Positions 16,892 through 26,263 of a stretch of 64,000 nucleotides of DNA are shown piece after piece; position 1 is the stretch's first letter, and each line of letters starts with the position of its first letter. The translations under genes were made by a program, and so were the position numbers. Source of the DNA: Bacillota bacterium (lineage in GTDB: Bacteria > Bacillota > Clostridia > Lachnospirales > Lachnospiraceae); NCBI GenBank assembly GCA_023420085.1, contig JAEZWQ010000036.1:1-64000 (forward strand), written 5' to 3'. The notes beneath the pieces were generated by a model. That model had not been told where the DNA came from and did not search any database. It saw only the letters and a program-made list of their open reading frames with translations.

Positions 16892-17932
16892 TTATCGAAT
16901 CAAATTCAAAATATCATTATAAAACATAAATACCATAAGTCCCATAAGCATAATAAACCCTGCCATATTAACATAACCTTCAAACTTAGGATTTATTCTT
17001 TTGCCTCTTATCAATTCTATAAATAAAAATATTAACCTACCTCCGTCAAGTGCAGGAAATGGAAGTAAATTCATAACACCTAAGTTCGCACTTATTAGTA
17101 TTGTAAAAAATCCTATAGTTGACAGAACTATTCCGATTCCTCCATCTATGCTCTGCTCAACAGAGCTTCCTATCATATTTATTATTCCTACAGGTCCAGA
17201 TACATCTTTACGTGATACCTCTCCTGCAAATATCTTTTTCAAACTTACAAATACTGATTCAACCCAATATTTGACTTCATGCCCTGCATACCCAAAAGAA
17301 GATAAAAAACTAACTTTTGACTTTCCGTCATTTTTAGTTATACCCAAAGTTGGTCTGCTACCATTCATAATAGGTTTTACCTTTGCTTCGCTGGTATTTC
17401 CATCGTTATCAATGAATTTTATATTTACTTCCTTATCTCCATTATTGAAAAGTTTTAGCGCAATATCCTCAAATGTTGTTATTTTTTTATTGTCAATTTG
17501 AGTGATAGTATAGCCAGGTTTTATTCCTGCTTTTTCTGCTGCCCCTCCACTTTGTATCCCTGAAATTTTAGGTAGATTTACACCTGTTGTCCATATTAAT
17601 ATTAATGAAACAATAAATGCAAGTATAAAATTAAATATAGGTCCAGCTGCTACAACCGAAATTCTCTGCCATACAGTCTTAGAATTAAAAGATTTTTCAT
17701 CATTTTCAACTTCTGTATCTTCACCGGTCATTATACATGCTCCACCTATCGGGAAAAGTCTAAGTGAATATATCGTCTCTCCATACTTCTTGTATACGAC
17801 TCTAGGTCCTAATCCAACGCAAAACTCTTCCACTCTTATACCAGCTTTTTTTGCTAATAAAAAATGTCCAAGTTCATGGATTATAACTATTATCGATAAA
17901 ACAAGTAATCCTATAACTATTTTTAATATCAT
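16892..17932 (-). CDS. rseP: Site-2 protease, RseP/RasP type
   Basis: 346 residues. HELGH (19-23) in the first helix supplies the zinc ligands, one PDZ domain lies at about 115-200 (SGIQSGGAAEKAGIKPGYTI region), and NLLPFPALDGGRL near 297 gives the third ligand. Four membrane spans are expected. It cuts membrane-bound anti-sigma factors and signal-peptide remnants inside the bilayer. It overlaps dxr by 4 bp, its usual neighbour in Firmicutes. Confidence 0.92.
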   Translation of the reverse strand: MILKIVIGLLVLSIIVIIHELGHFLLAKKAGIRVEEFCVGLGPRVVYKKYGETIYSLRLFPIGGACIMTGEDTEVENDEKSFNSKTVWQRISVVAAGPIFNFILAFIVSLILIWTTGVNLPKISGIQSGGAAEKAGIKPGYTITQIDNKKITTFEDIALKLFNNGDKEVNIKFIDNDGNTSEAKVKPIMNGSRPTLGITKNDGKSKVSFLSSFGYAGHEVKYWVESVFVSLKKIFAGEVSRKDVSGPVGIINMIGSSVEQSIDGGIGIVLSTIGFFTILISANLGVMNLLPFPALDGGRLIFLFIELIRGKRINPKFEGYVNMAGFIMLMGLMVFMFYNDILNLIR

Positions 17933-19065
17933 TTGTACCTCTCTATTGCATAGTTTATAGCATTAATTATATCTTCAATCTTGGGATTTTTAACTATTTT
18001 ATGTTCATTCATTGCTCCCTCAATCATATCTGCTATATCTAAAAATTTTATCTTATTATCTAAAAACTTTCTAACAGCAATTTCATTAACTGCATTAAGT
18101 ACAGCTGGCATTGTACCACCAATCTTTAGTGCCTCTATACATAGTTTTAGCCCTTTAAAAGTTTCCATATCAGGCTTTTCAAAATTTAAAGATTTAAGCT
18201 TTAAAAAATCTAGCCTGTCAACATTTAGGTTCTTTCGATTTCCTCTATAAATAGCATACTGTATTGGAACTTTCATACTACTTGCACCAAGCTGCGCCAT
18301 TATAGCTCCATCAATAAATTGAACCATTGAATGTATAATGCTCTCTGGATGAACTACCACCTCAATATCTTCAACATTCATTCCAAATAGATGTTTTGCT
18401 TCTATAACCTCTAGACCTTTATTTATTAATGATGCAGAATCAATAGTTATTTTACTTCCCATGGACCAATTTGGATGTTTTAGTGCTTGCTCCTTAGTTA
18501 CATTCTCTAGCATCTCTTTAGTATATCCTCTAAAAGGTCCTCCTGAAGCTGTTATTATAATTTTTTCAATTTCAGACTTAGCTCTTGCATCAATGCATTG
18601 ATAAATAGCACTGTGTTCACTATCAACTGGTATAATTTCAATACCATGTTCTCGTGCCAAAGGCATTATTATCTCACCAGCACAAACAAGTGTTTCCTTA
18701 TTAGCTAAAGCTATATCCTTACCTGCCTTGATTGCAGATATTGTAGGTTCTATTCCAATCATTCCAGATATTCCTGAAACAACCATATCAACATCATCAT
18801 CAGATACAATCTCATTTATTCCTTCCATACCTGACAATACTTTAACATCCGTATCATGCAATTTTAAACATGCTTGAAGATAACTATCATCATCAAACAC
18901 ACAGACTTTACTTGGCTTATACTTTCTAACTTGCTTTTCAAGCTTATCTATATTTGAGTTGCAACAAATTGACACAACTTCAATATCTTCATGCTGATCG
19001 ACCACTTCTAAGGTCTGTTCTCCTATAGAACCAGTACTTCCCAATAAGCATATTTTTTTACTCAA
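17929..19065 (-). CDS. dxr: 1-deoxy-D-xylulose-5-phosphate reductoisomerase
   Basis: 378 residues. GSTGSIGEQTLEVV binds NADPH, LANKETLVCAG and PVDSEHSAIYQC give the metal and substrate residues, and ITASGGPFRGYT is the flexible loop. It makes 2-C-methyl-erythritol 4-phosphate, the committed step of the non-mevalonate isoprenoid route, in the cytoplasm. It lies between cdsA and rseP, overlapping rseP. Confidence 0.95.
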   Translation of the reverse strand: MSKKICLLGSTGSIGEQTLEVVDQHEDIEVVSICCNSNIDKLEKQVRKYKPSKVCVFDDDSYLQACLKLHDTDVKVLSGMEGINEIVSDDDVDMVVSGISGMIGIEPTISAIKAGKDIALANKETLVCAGEIIMPLAREHGIEIIPVDSEHSAIYQCIDARAKSEIEKIIITASGGPFRGYTKEMLENVTKEQALKHPNWSMGSKITIDSASLINKGLEVIEAKHLFGMNVEDIEVVVHPESIIHSMVQFIDGAIMAQLGASSMKVPIQYAIYRGNRKNLNVDRLDFLKLKSLNFEKPDMETFKGLKLCIEALKIGGTMPAVLNAVNEIAVRKFLDNKIKFLDIADMIEGAMNEHKIVKNPKIEDIINAINYAIERYK

Positions 19066-19074
19066 ACTGCCTCC

Positions 19075-19890
19075 TTAAAAAAATGAAACTATAATATATA
19101 TGATAGGTGCAGTAAATAGTACAGAATCAAATCTATCTAATATTCCACCATGTCCTGGAATAAGATTTCCGTAATCCTTCACTCCATAATATCTTTTAAA
19201 CGCTGATGCAAATAAATCTCCAAATTGTGAAATAATAGAAGCAATACCTACTGCAAGTAATGATATTAATAAAACAACTATTCTATTAATTGTAAATTGG
19301 TTAGCAAAAACATTTATAATAATTAAAAGATATATAAGTGCAAGAATAATAGCACCAACTGTTCCTCCAATTGCTCCTTCAACACTTTTCTTTGGACTTA
19401 ATACAGGTGATAGCTTTTTCTTGCCAAATTTCATACCAGTTAAATAAGCCATAGTATCTGTTCCCCATGCAGAAAAGAATGCTAACCATATATAAAATTC
19501 TCCTTGGTTCAATTGTCTTATTCTCAATATGAAACTTGATAAAAAAACCACATAGAAAAATCCAAATATTATACATTTAATATTATCTGGTTCAAATTTT
19601 GGATAAAGTAAAACATATACAATAGCTAATGTTATTATATACAAAATTATTATATAATTTGTGAATGCATTATTAAAAAATAATATAATTATAAAATAAA
19701 ATACAGTATATAAATATGTAATATAGGCTAAAATATTTTTTTCAAATTTATTTACACATAAAAACTCATATAAGCCTAATAATGCTAAAATTAGGTTAAA
19801 TAAAAATAATGTTTCTTTACTTATTAGTGCAGATAAAAACAATAATAAAAATATTACTATTCCACTTATTGTCCTTGTTAAAAACATCAA
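19075..19890 (-). CDS. cdsA: Phosphatidate cytidylyltransferase
   Basis: 271 residues with about seven membrane segments. The C-terminal family signature is present (QFGDLFASAFKRYYGVKD followed by PGHGGILDRFDS). It makes CDP-diacylglycerol for phospholipid synthesis. It overlaps uppS by 4 bp in the usual uppS-cdsA-dxr-rseP order. Confidence 0.94.
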   Translation of the reverse strand: MMFLTRTISGIVIFLLLFLSALISKETLFLFNLILALLGLYEFLCVNKFEKNILAYITYLYTVFYFIIILFFNNAFTNYIIILYIITLAIVYVLLYPKFEPDNIKCIIFGFFYVVFLSSFILRIRQLNQGEFYIWLAFFSAWGTDTMAYLTGMKFGKKKLSPVLSPKKSVEGAIGGTVGAIILALIYLLIIINVFANQFTINRIVVLLISLLAVGIASIISQFGDLFASAFKRYYGVKDYGNLIPGHGGILDRFDSVLFTAPIIYIIVSFF

Positions 19891-20591
19891 GCACCTCCAT
19901 ATCTTCTTTCTCTATCAGAATAACTATTTATAGCTTCAATTAAACAGCTTTCATCAAAGTCAGGCCATAAAACATTAGTAAAGTAGTACTCAGAATATGC
20001 TCCTTGCCAAATTAAATAATTAGATATTCGCATTTCACCACTAGTCCTTATTATTAAATCAGGATCAGGTATCTCTTTAGTATCTAAGTAATCTGCAATA
20101 CATTTTTCGTCAATAAGCTCTTTTGATAAAATCCCCTTTGATATATCCTCATACATCTTTATAAATGCTCTTTTAATTTCATCTCTTCCACCATAATTAA
20201 TAGCGATTTGGAAGTTTAATCCTGTATTATTGCTAGTTAACTCTTCAACTTCTTTAATGCTAGTTATAATATCTTCTCTAAGTTTTGTTCTATTGCCAAT
20301 TATTCTTACTCGCATATTATTCTTCATGGCCTTTTCACGATAATCACTAAGATATTTTGATAGCAGATTCATTAGTGCTTCAACTTCATCTGCAGACCTT
20401 TTCCAATTTTCTGTGGAAAAAGCATAGACAGTTAAATATTTAATGCCTAGATTATATGCTATTTCACATATAGTCTCAACATTTTTTGCTCCCTGTCTAT
20501 GCCCTACTTTTCTTGGTAATAAGCGTTTCTTGGCCCATCTTCCATTGCCATCAAGTATAATAGCAACGTGATTGGGAATACTCTTATTCAT
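19887..20591 (-). CDS. uppS: Undecaprenyl-diphosphate synthase (cis-prenyltransferase)
   Basis: 234 residues. DGNGRWA (14-20) carries the catalytic Asp14, and the C-terminal RTSGEMRISNYLIWQ and WPDF segments are intact. It adds isopentenyl units to farnesyl diphosphate to make the C55 lipid carrier for cell-wall synthesis. It lies 1 bp after frr. Confidence 0.95.
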   Translation of the reverse strand: MNKSIPNHVAIILDGNGRWAKKRLLPRKVGHRQGAKNVETICEIAYNLGIKYLTVYAFSTENWKRSADEVEALMNLLSKYLSDYREKAMKNNMRVRIIGNRTKLREDIITSIKEVEELTSNNTGLNFQIAINYGGRDEIKRAFIKMYEDISKGILSKELIDEKCIADYLDTKEIPDPDLIIRTSGEMRISNYLIWQGAYSEYYFTNVLWPDFDESCLIEAINSYSDRERRYGGA

Positions 20592-20592
20592 T

Positions 20593-21141
20593 TTAAACCG
20601 TCATTATCTCCTTAGTTTTTGCATCAACCATTTCATCAATTTTTGATGTAAACTGATCTGTTAATTTTTGAATATCATCTTCTCTGTCAGCAAGTTCATC
20701 TTGTGAAATTTCACCTGCTTTTTCTTGTTTCTTTGTACTATCAATAGCATCACGTCTAATATTTCTAATAGCAACTTTTGAATCTTCTCCATGTTTTTTA
20801 ATGCTCTTTGATAATTCTTTTCTTCTATCTTCAGTCAATTCTGGGAATATAAGTCTTAAAACTTTACCATCATTATTTGGAGTTATACCTATATCAGAAG
20901 CTAATATCGCTTTTTCTATATCTTTTAATATTGATGCTTCCCATGGTTGAATAAGTATCATTCTTGCTTCTGGTACAGAAACACCTGCAACTTGCTGAAT
21001 AGGTGTAGGTGATCCATAATAATCAACTGTTATCTTATTCAATATATTAGCATTTGCTCTTCCTGCTCTAATAGTCCCAAATTCTTCTGTAAGGGCATCT
21101 ATAGTCTTTTGCATTTTTTCTTTTACTAAATTTAATTCCAT
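20593..21141 (-). CDS. frr: Ribosome recycling factor
   Basis: 182 residues, close to the usual 185. The three-helix-bundle segments EFGTIRAGRANANILNKI and PNNDGKVLRLIFPELTEDRR are conserved. With EF-G it splits post-termination ribosomes. Standard position between pyrH (10 bp) and uppS. Confidence 0.96.
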   Translation of the reverse strand: MELNLVKEKMQKTIDALTEEFGTIRAGRANANILNKITVDYYGSPTPIQQVAGVSVPEARMILIQPWEASILKDIEKAILASDIGITPNNDGKVLRLIFPELTEDRRKELSKSIKKHGEDSKVAIRNIRRDAIDSTKKQEKAGEISQDELADREDDIQKLTDQFTSKIDEMVDAKTKEIMTV

Positions 21142-21151
21142 AATATCCTCT

Positions 21152-21856
21152 CTATTCTATGGTAACCAATGTACCATTAAAATCATCATTTAATGAATTA
21201 ACAATTGAATTCTCTTCACGTAAATCAAAAACTCTTATTTGTATAGGATTATCAAATAGCAAAATTGTCGCTGTCAAATCCATAACCTTCAACTGATTCT
21301 TAACAACTTCTGTTATTGATATTTTATCATACCTCTTAGCATTAGGATTAGTCTTAGGATCACTATCGTAAACACCATCTATAGCCTTTGCTAAAAGTAT
21401 CTCATCAGCTTCAATTTCAATAGCCCTTAATGTAGTAGTCGTATCTGTTGAAAAATAAGGGTGCCCTGTTCCTCCAGCAAAAAATACTACTTTATTATTT
21501 TTCATATCTTCAATAGCTTTTTCTTTTAAGAAAAGCTCTGTAAATGATCCAATAGCAAAAGGTGTATAAATACTAGTTTTCAACCCTATATGTCTAAAAA
21601 TCTCCGAAACATATATACAGTTCATCACTGTAGCCATCATTCCTATCTGATCGGCCTTTGTTCTATCTATAGTTTCACTACTTCTACCACGCCAAAAATT
21701 ACCGCCTCCGATAACTATGGATATTTGCGCTCCACCTCTTATTAATTCTTTAACCTGCTTTGCAACTTCCATAACGACATCTTCCGAAAATCCAAAGCCT
21801 TTGTTTCCTGATAGAGCTTCTCCGCTAAGTTTTAGTAGATATCTCTTTTTGAACAT
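21152..21856 (-). CDS. pyrH: UMP kinase
   Basis: 234 residues from the ATG at 21856, which has CAAGGAGAG upstream and the canonical opening KKRYLLKLSGEAL. The open frame extends 50 codons further, but that part covers the promoter. VIGGGNFWRGR and the GTGHPYFSTDTT loop are conserved. It phosphorylates UMP for RNA and sugar-nucleotide synthesis. First gene of the pyrH-frr-uppS-cdsA-dxr-rseP run. Confidence 0.95.
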   Translation of the reverse strand: MFKKRYLLKLSGEALSGNKGFGFSEDVVMEVAKQVKELIRGGAQISIVIGGGNFWRGRSSETIDRTKADQIGMMATVMNCIYVSEIFRHIGLKTSIYTPFAIGSFTELFLKEKAIEDMKNNKVVFFAGGTGHPYFSTDTTTTLRAIEIEADEILLAKAIDGVYDSDPKTNPNAKRYDKISITEVVKNQLKVMDLTATILLFDNPIQIRVFDLREENSIVNSLNDDFNGTLVTIE

Positions 21857-21884
21857 TTTTCTCTCCTTGAGTTTTATTAGTTCA

Positions 21885-21913
21885 ATTATATCATATATTA
21901 ATAATTGTATAAA
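21885..21913 (-). promoter_or_regulatory. Promoter of the pyrH operon
   Basis: Minus-strand TTTATA (21908-21913), 17-bp spacer, TATAAT (21885-21890). The -35 is poor but the spacing is exact and the site directly follows the terminator of the preceding ABC operon. Confidence 0.55.
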
Positions 21914-21946
21914 CAAAAAAATGGTTGGCTTATATTTCGCCAACCA
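21914..21946 (-). terminator. Terminator of the TrpXYZ-like ABC operon
   Basis: Perfect 8-bp stem TGGTTGGC (21922-21929) with GCCAACCA (21939-21946), followed on the minus strand by seven to eight T. Confidence 0.85.
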
Positions 21947-21953
21947 AAAATTA

Positions 21954-22760
21954 TTAGCTAAGTAACATTCTATCATTAGCAAGCTCTTGTCCTGATACTT
22001 CCTCAAACTTGGTCAAAAGATCAGAAACTTTTAAATTCTTCTTTTCTTCTCCTGAAATATCAAAAATAACCTTACCATTATTCATCATTATAAGCCTATT
22101 TCCATACTTAATAGCATCTCTCATATTATGTGTTATCATAAGGGCTGTTAAGTTCTCTTGTTCTATAATACTATTAGTTATCTCAAGTACCTTACTTGCT
22201 GTTTTAGGATCAAGTGCTGCTGTATGCTCATCTAATAACAACAGTCTTGGTATTTTTAATGTCGACATCAATAATGTTAGAGCTTGTCTTTGCCCTCCAG
22301 AAAGTAATCCTACTTTTGATGACATTCTATCTTCCAATCCCAAGTCTAATATTTTTAATTTTTCCTTATAAAGTTTACGTTCATCATTACTAATTCCCCA
22401 ACGCAAACCTCTACTTTTTCCTCTCCTATATGCTAATGCTAGGTTTTCTTCTATCATCATATTGGCAGCAGTACCAACCATAGGATCTTGAAATACTCTA
22501 CCTAAATATTTAGCTCTCTTATGCTCTTTCATTCTAGATATAAGCTTACCATCTAATAGCACCTCTCCCATATCTATATCAAATACACCTGCTATTAGAT
22601 TTAGCATAGTTGATTTACCAGCACCATTTCCACCAATAACTGTAACAAAATCTCCTTCATATAAAGTTAGGTTAAGTCCATTTATTGCCTTTTTTTCGTT
22701 AATAGTACCTTTATTAAATGTCTTATAAACATCTTTAATTTCTAGTATCTTATTACTCAT
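21954..22760 (-). CDS. ABC transporter ATPase (TrpZ-like)
   Basis: 268 residues. Walker A GGNGAGKST, signature LSGGQRQALTLLM and Walker B LLLDEHTAALDP; His replaces Pro after the catalytic Glu (DEHTAALD), as is common in this uncharacterised subfamily. It would power the neighbouring permease. Related systems include the tryptophan importer TrpXYZ of streptococci; substrate here is unproven. Confidence 0.85.
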   Translation of the reverse strand: MSNKILEIKDVYKTFNKGTINEKKAINGLNLTLYEGDFVTVIGGNGAGKSTMLNLIAGVFDIDMGEVLLDGKLISRMKEHKRAKYLGRVFQDPMVGTAANMMIEENLALAYRRGKSRGLRWGISNDERKLYKEKLKILDLGLEDRMSSKVGLLSGGQRQALTLLMSTLKIPRLLLLDEHTAALDPKTASKVLEITNSIIEQENLTALMITHNMRDAIKYGNRLIMMNNGKVIFDISGEEKKNLKVSDLLTKFEEVSGQELANDRMLLS

Positions 22761-22761
22761 A

Positions 22762-23670
22762 TTACACCTGCTTCCTACTTAGATAATAACGTCTAAGTTC
22801 TGGCAATGCCAAAGCTACAGATACTATTATAGCTGTAAACATCTTTAAATCGTCTGTTTTAAGTCCAACTTGTAGTACAAATGCTATTATGATTCTATAC
22901 AGTACAGATCCAACTACTATTCCTATAAGAGCAGCCCAAAATGATTTTGTCTTTGAAAAAACAACTTCTCCTATTACAATAGACGCCAATCCAATCACAA
23001 TTGCACCTGTCCCCATTTGAATATCTGCATATCCTTGATTCATTGCAACTAATGAACCTGATAATGCTACTAATCCATTAGATATCATAAGTGCAATAAT
23101 TGTAGTTGTATTTGTATTTTGCCCTTGTGCCCTTACCATATTGGCATTGTGTCCAGTTGCCCTAATTGCACAACCTATCTCCGTACCAAAGAACCAATAT
23201 AATACCCCTATTACTAGTAATACAAAAAATATTCCAACTACAAGGGATATATAATCTGCATCAATATTAATACTAAAATTCTTAAGAGTATCTTGAATGT
23301 TGTCAAATAATGTCTTTTCTTTTAGTAATGGTGTGTTAGATCTTCCCATTATCCTTAGGTTGATTGAAAATAGTGATAGTTGAGCTAAGATACCAGCTAA
23401 TATTGAAGGTATCTTAAACTTTGTATTTAAAAATGCTGTTATATATCCAGCTGCACATCCTGTCAGCATTGCAATTACAAGCGCCAAAGCAGGATTAACT
23501 CCATCTACAATCAATTTTGCACATGTAGCACCACCAAGGGCAAAGCTACCGTCTACCGTTAGATCAGGAAAGTCTAATAATCTAAATGTAATAAAAACAC
23601 CAATAGCCATTATTCCCCATAAAATACCTTGAATAACGGCTCCTTGTGTAGCACCTAATATACCAATCAT
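22762..23670 (-). CDS. ABC transporter permease (TrpY-like)
   Basis: 302 residues with eight or more membrane segments. The opening GAVIQGILWGIMAIGVFITF and FRLLDFPDLTVDGSFALGGA are typical of this branched-chain-permease-like family paired with ABC_sub_bind receptors. It overlaps the second receptor gene by 4 bp and the ATPase follows after 1 bp. Confidence 0.83.
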   Translation of the reverse strand: MIGILGATQGAVIQGILWGIMAIGVFITFRLLDFPDLTVDGSFALGGATCAKLIVDGVNPALALVIAMLTGCAAGYITAFLNTKFKIPSILAGILAQLSLFSINLRIMGRSNTPLLKEKTLFDNIQDTLKNFSINIDADYISLVVGIFFVLLVIGVLYWFFGTEIGCAIRATGHNANMVRAQGQNTNTTTIIALMISNGLVALSGSLVAMNQGYADIQMGTGAIVIGLASIVIGEVVFSKTKSFWAALIGIVVGSVLYRIIIAFVLQVGLKTDDLKMFTAIIVSVALALPELRRYYLSRKQV

Positions 23671-24626
23671 TTTTCTGCTATCTTTCTAATTTTATCAATA
23701 TCAACACCTAACGCTTTAGCCACTTCTTCATTTATAGCAAAGCTTTTTTTCTCTAAATATTCTATTGGCATCTTATCTACTGTCATTTCACCTTTTAGTA
23801 TTTTTATAGCCATTCTTGCAGTTTGTTTTCCTAATTCCTTATAGTTGATGCCTACTGTAAATAAAGCTCCATTCTTCACTTGTGATTCTTCAGAAGCTAC
23901 GATTGGAATCTTATTTTTTATACATATATCGGAAATTGTTGACATACTAGATGAAATAACATTATCAGTAGGCACATATAAAACATCTATCTTACCTACC
24001 AAACTTTGCATAACTGATTGAACATCATTTGAGTTTTGAACTGTTGCCTCAACAGTTGTTAACTTCATTTCATCTAATATACCCATTGCTTCATTAAATA
24101 TTACTTTTGAATTATCTTCTGATGAAGAATATATTATCCCAATTTTACTAGCATCAGGGAATGCTTCATGCAAAAGTTCAAGTTGTCTTTTAATTGGAGC
24201 CTTATCTGAAGTTCCTGATATATTACCTCCAACATCCTCATTACTTTTTACAAGTCCAGCAGATTCTGGATCTGTAACTGCTGTTACAAGGACGGGAACA
24301 TTTTTAATATTTTGAGCAATTGCTTGTGCTGAAGGTGTTGCAATAGCTAAAACAAGTTCTTTCTTATCATTAGCAAAGCTACTTGCAATAGTCGCATTAT
24401 TTGAAGTATCTCCACTAGCATTTTGATAATCTAGCTTTATATTATTACCATCTTTATAGCCACCGTTAGCAAGTTCTTCTATAAACCCCTCCCTAGCTTC
24501 ATCTAAAGCAGGGTGCTGTACAAATTGTATGATACCAATCTCTTTTAAATCACTATTACCAGAACTACATCCTGTTAATAATGTAAATGCGATTAATGAT
24601 ATAGCTAATATTTTTCTTATCTTCAT
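23667..24626 (-). CDS. ABC transporter substrate-binding lipoprotein 2 (TrpX-like)
   Basis: 319 residues. Lipoprotein signal ends LLTGC. The ABC_sub_bind fold shows in IGIIQFVQHPALDEAREGF, NVPVLVTAVTDPESAGLV and YVPTDNVISSSMS. It closely resembles the upstream receptor gene (shared YNNASGDTS-type, TAVTEP and PTDNV blocks), so the pair arose by tandem duplication. Its start overlaps the stop of the upstream copy by one base. Confidence 0.85.
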   Translation of the reverse strand: MKIRKILAISLIAFTLLTGCSSGNSDLKEIGIIQFVQHPALDEAREGFIEELANGGYKDGNNIKLDYQNASGDTSNNATIASSFANDKKELVLAIATPSAQAIAQNIKNVPVLVTAVTDPESAGLVKSNEDVGGNISGTSDKAPIKRQLELLHEAFPDASKIGIIYSSSEDNSKVIFNEAMGILDEMKLTTVEATVQNSNDVQSVMQSLVGKIDVLYVPTDNVISSSMSTISDICIKNKIPIVASEESQVKNGALFTVGINYKELGKQTARMAIKILKGEMTVDKMPIEYLEKKSFAINEEVAKALGVDIDKIRKIAEK

Positions 24627-25585
24627 TAATTGTGTCCCTTAGGTAGATTTAAACCATAGCTATTAATTAGCTTTTCATTTATAACCACCTTCTCTTCCTT
24701 TTGATATTCAACTGGCAATTTGTCTATTGTAGTTTCGCCATTTAAAATTTTCACTGCCATACTAGCAGTTTGTTTGCCAAGCTCATAATAATCTAAGCCT
24801 ATAGTTCCAACCGCACCAGATTGAACCATGTCAACTGCACCAGGTACTATTGGTATCTTCTTATCTTCCGTCACCTTAAATACCGTTGGCATAGATGATG
24901 CAACCACATTATCAGTTGGAATATACAGTCCATCTATCTTATTTATACTACTTTCTAATACAGATTGAATGTCATTAGAATTTTGCACAGATAACTCTAT
25001 ATAATTAATATTTTTACTTTTTAGATACTGCTTTGCTTCGTTAATTAAAAATAGTGAATTATCCTCTGCACTTGAATATAATAAACCAACATTTTTAATA
25101 TCCGGCTTAACTTCTAATAATAAATCTATCTGTTTATTTACAAGCACCTTATCAGACGTTCCACTTAAGTTTCCTCCAACCGATTCATTACTTTCTACAA
25201 GTCCTGCTTCCTTAGGTTCAGTTACAGCAGTAAATAAAATAGGTATTTTCTTTGTCTTATTAGCCATTGATTGAGCAGATGGTGTTCCAATAGCTAAAAC
25301 TAAATCCTTGTTATCATTAACAAATGTATCTGCGATTGTATTATTGTTAGACTGATCACCATTAGCATTCTTATAATCAATCTTTATATTTTCTCCATCT
25401 TTATAGCCTTGCTCAGCTAATCCATCAATAAAACCTTTTCTTGCTGCATCCAAAGATTCATGTTCTATCGGCTGTATGATTCCAATTTTCTTAACATTAC
25501 TATCTACATTAGACGCACCACAGCTACAAAAGACAAATGATAACGCTACCGCCATAATTATTTTTAAATATCGACTTCGTTTCAT
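24626..25585 (-). CDS. ABC transporter substrate-binding lipoprotein 1 (TrpX-like)
   Basis: 319 residues, the same length as its downstream paralogue. Signal peptide with lipobox FCSCG. Conserved blocks IGIIQPIEHESLDAARKGF, ILFTAVTEPKEAGLV and YIPTDNVVASSMP. First gene of the operon, behind a near-consensus promoter. Two receptors feeding one permease suggest two ligands or two affinities. No T-box leader fits in the short 5' region, which weakens a tryptophan assignment. Confidence 0.85.
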   Translation of the reverse strand: MKRSRYLKIIMAVALSFVFCSCGASNVDSNVKKIGIIQPIEHESLDAARKGFIDGLAEQGYKDGENIKIDYKNANGDQSNNNTIADTFVNDNKDLVLAIGTPSAQSMANKTKKIPILFTAVTEPKEAGLVESNESVGGNLSGTSDKVLVNKQIDLLLEVKPDIKNVGLLYSSAEDNSLFLINEAKQYLKSKNINYIELSVQNSNDIQSVLESSINKIDGLYIPTDNVVASSMPTVFKVTEDKKIPIVPGAVDMVQSGAVGTIGLDYYELGKQTASMAVKILNGETTIDKLPVEYQKEEKVVINEKLINSYGLNLPKGHN

Positions 25586-25641
25586 ATCAATGTCCTCCGT
25601 ATATCTCTTTATTATTTTTAACTATTACATAGCATAAGTAT

Positions 25642-25669
25642 ATTATACAAAAAAAGCTTTTTATGTCAA
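25642..25669 (-). promoter_or_regulatory. Strong promoter of the TrpXYZ-like operon
   Basis: Minus-strand TTGACA (25664-25669), 16-bp spacer, TATAAT (25642-25647). The leader to the first gene is only about 50 bases. Confidence 0.8.
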
Positions 25670-25747
25670 CACTTTAAAGTAATTTAATATTATCAAGCTA
25701 AATATAGGAAATATAAAAATAATTTTGTATGTATTTATTATATTTTA

Positions 25748-26263
25748 TTAAACTAGTTCTGATTTAATTATCTTACACAACCTTTCGATAGATACTTTTA
25801 TCGGCCTGCGTTTTACCTTAAAAATATAATCTGCATACTTTTCAAAATATGGTTTTCTTACCTTATAAATATCTTTGATAGTTTGACCCTTTTTTAGCAC
25901 AACTCCTCTTGCAATAGGATCTTTTAATCTTTCACTCAACAGATAATAATTTATCTTAAGATATATTACAATACCAATTTCTTTATAATGTTTCATTGCA
26001 TTTTTACAAAATATAACACTACCACCAGGAGAAATTACTTGAAACTCTCCATTGACATTTGTATTTATCTCATCTTCTATTTTTAAAAATTCTTCATTTC
26101 CAACTTGATCAATTATTTCTTTTAGGCTCTTACCACCTTGGCTTTTCCTTATAAGTTTATCGGTATCTACAAACTTCCATCCGAGTTTTTTTGCCAAAGC
26201 CTTTCCAAGTGTTGATTTTCCTGATGCAGGCATACCAATTAAAATTATATTATTTTTTCTCAT
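25748..26263 (-). CDS. aroK: Shikimate kinase
   Basis: 171 residues. The P-loop GMPASGKSTLGKALAKKLGW is at 15 onward, followed by VDTDKLI and SPGGSVI. It phosphorylates shikimate on the way to chorismate and aromatic amino acids. It overlaps the upstream pyrophosphatase gene by 14 bp. No other aro gene is in the window, and the substrate-binding central part is somewhat divergent, so a related small-molecule kinase is possible. Confidence 0.8.
   Translation of the reverse strand: MRKNNIILIGMPASGKSTLGKALAKKLGWKFVDTDKLIRKSQGGKSLKEIIDQVGNEEFLKIEDEINTNVNGEFQVISPGGSVIFCKNAMKHYKEIGIVIYLKINYYLLSERLKDPIARGVVLKKGQTIKDIYKVRKPYFEKYADYIFKVKRRPIKVSIERLCKIIKSELV

Noticed and set aside
21857..22006. Longer UMP kinase beginning at 22006
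   Set aside because: The extra 50 residues cover the upstream terminator and promoter. The start at 21856 has a ribosome site and matches the family length.
25586..25669. T-box leader for the TrpX-like receptors
   Set aside because: The promoter lies about 55 bp before the gene, which leaves no space for a T-box, and no T-box core sequence is seen.
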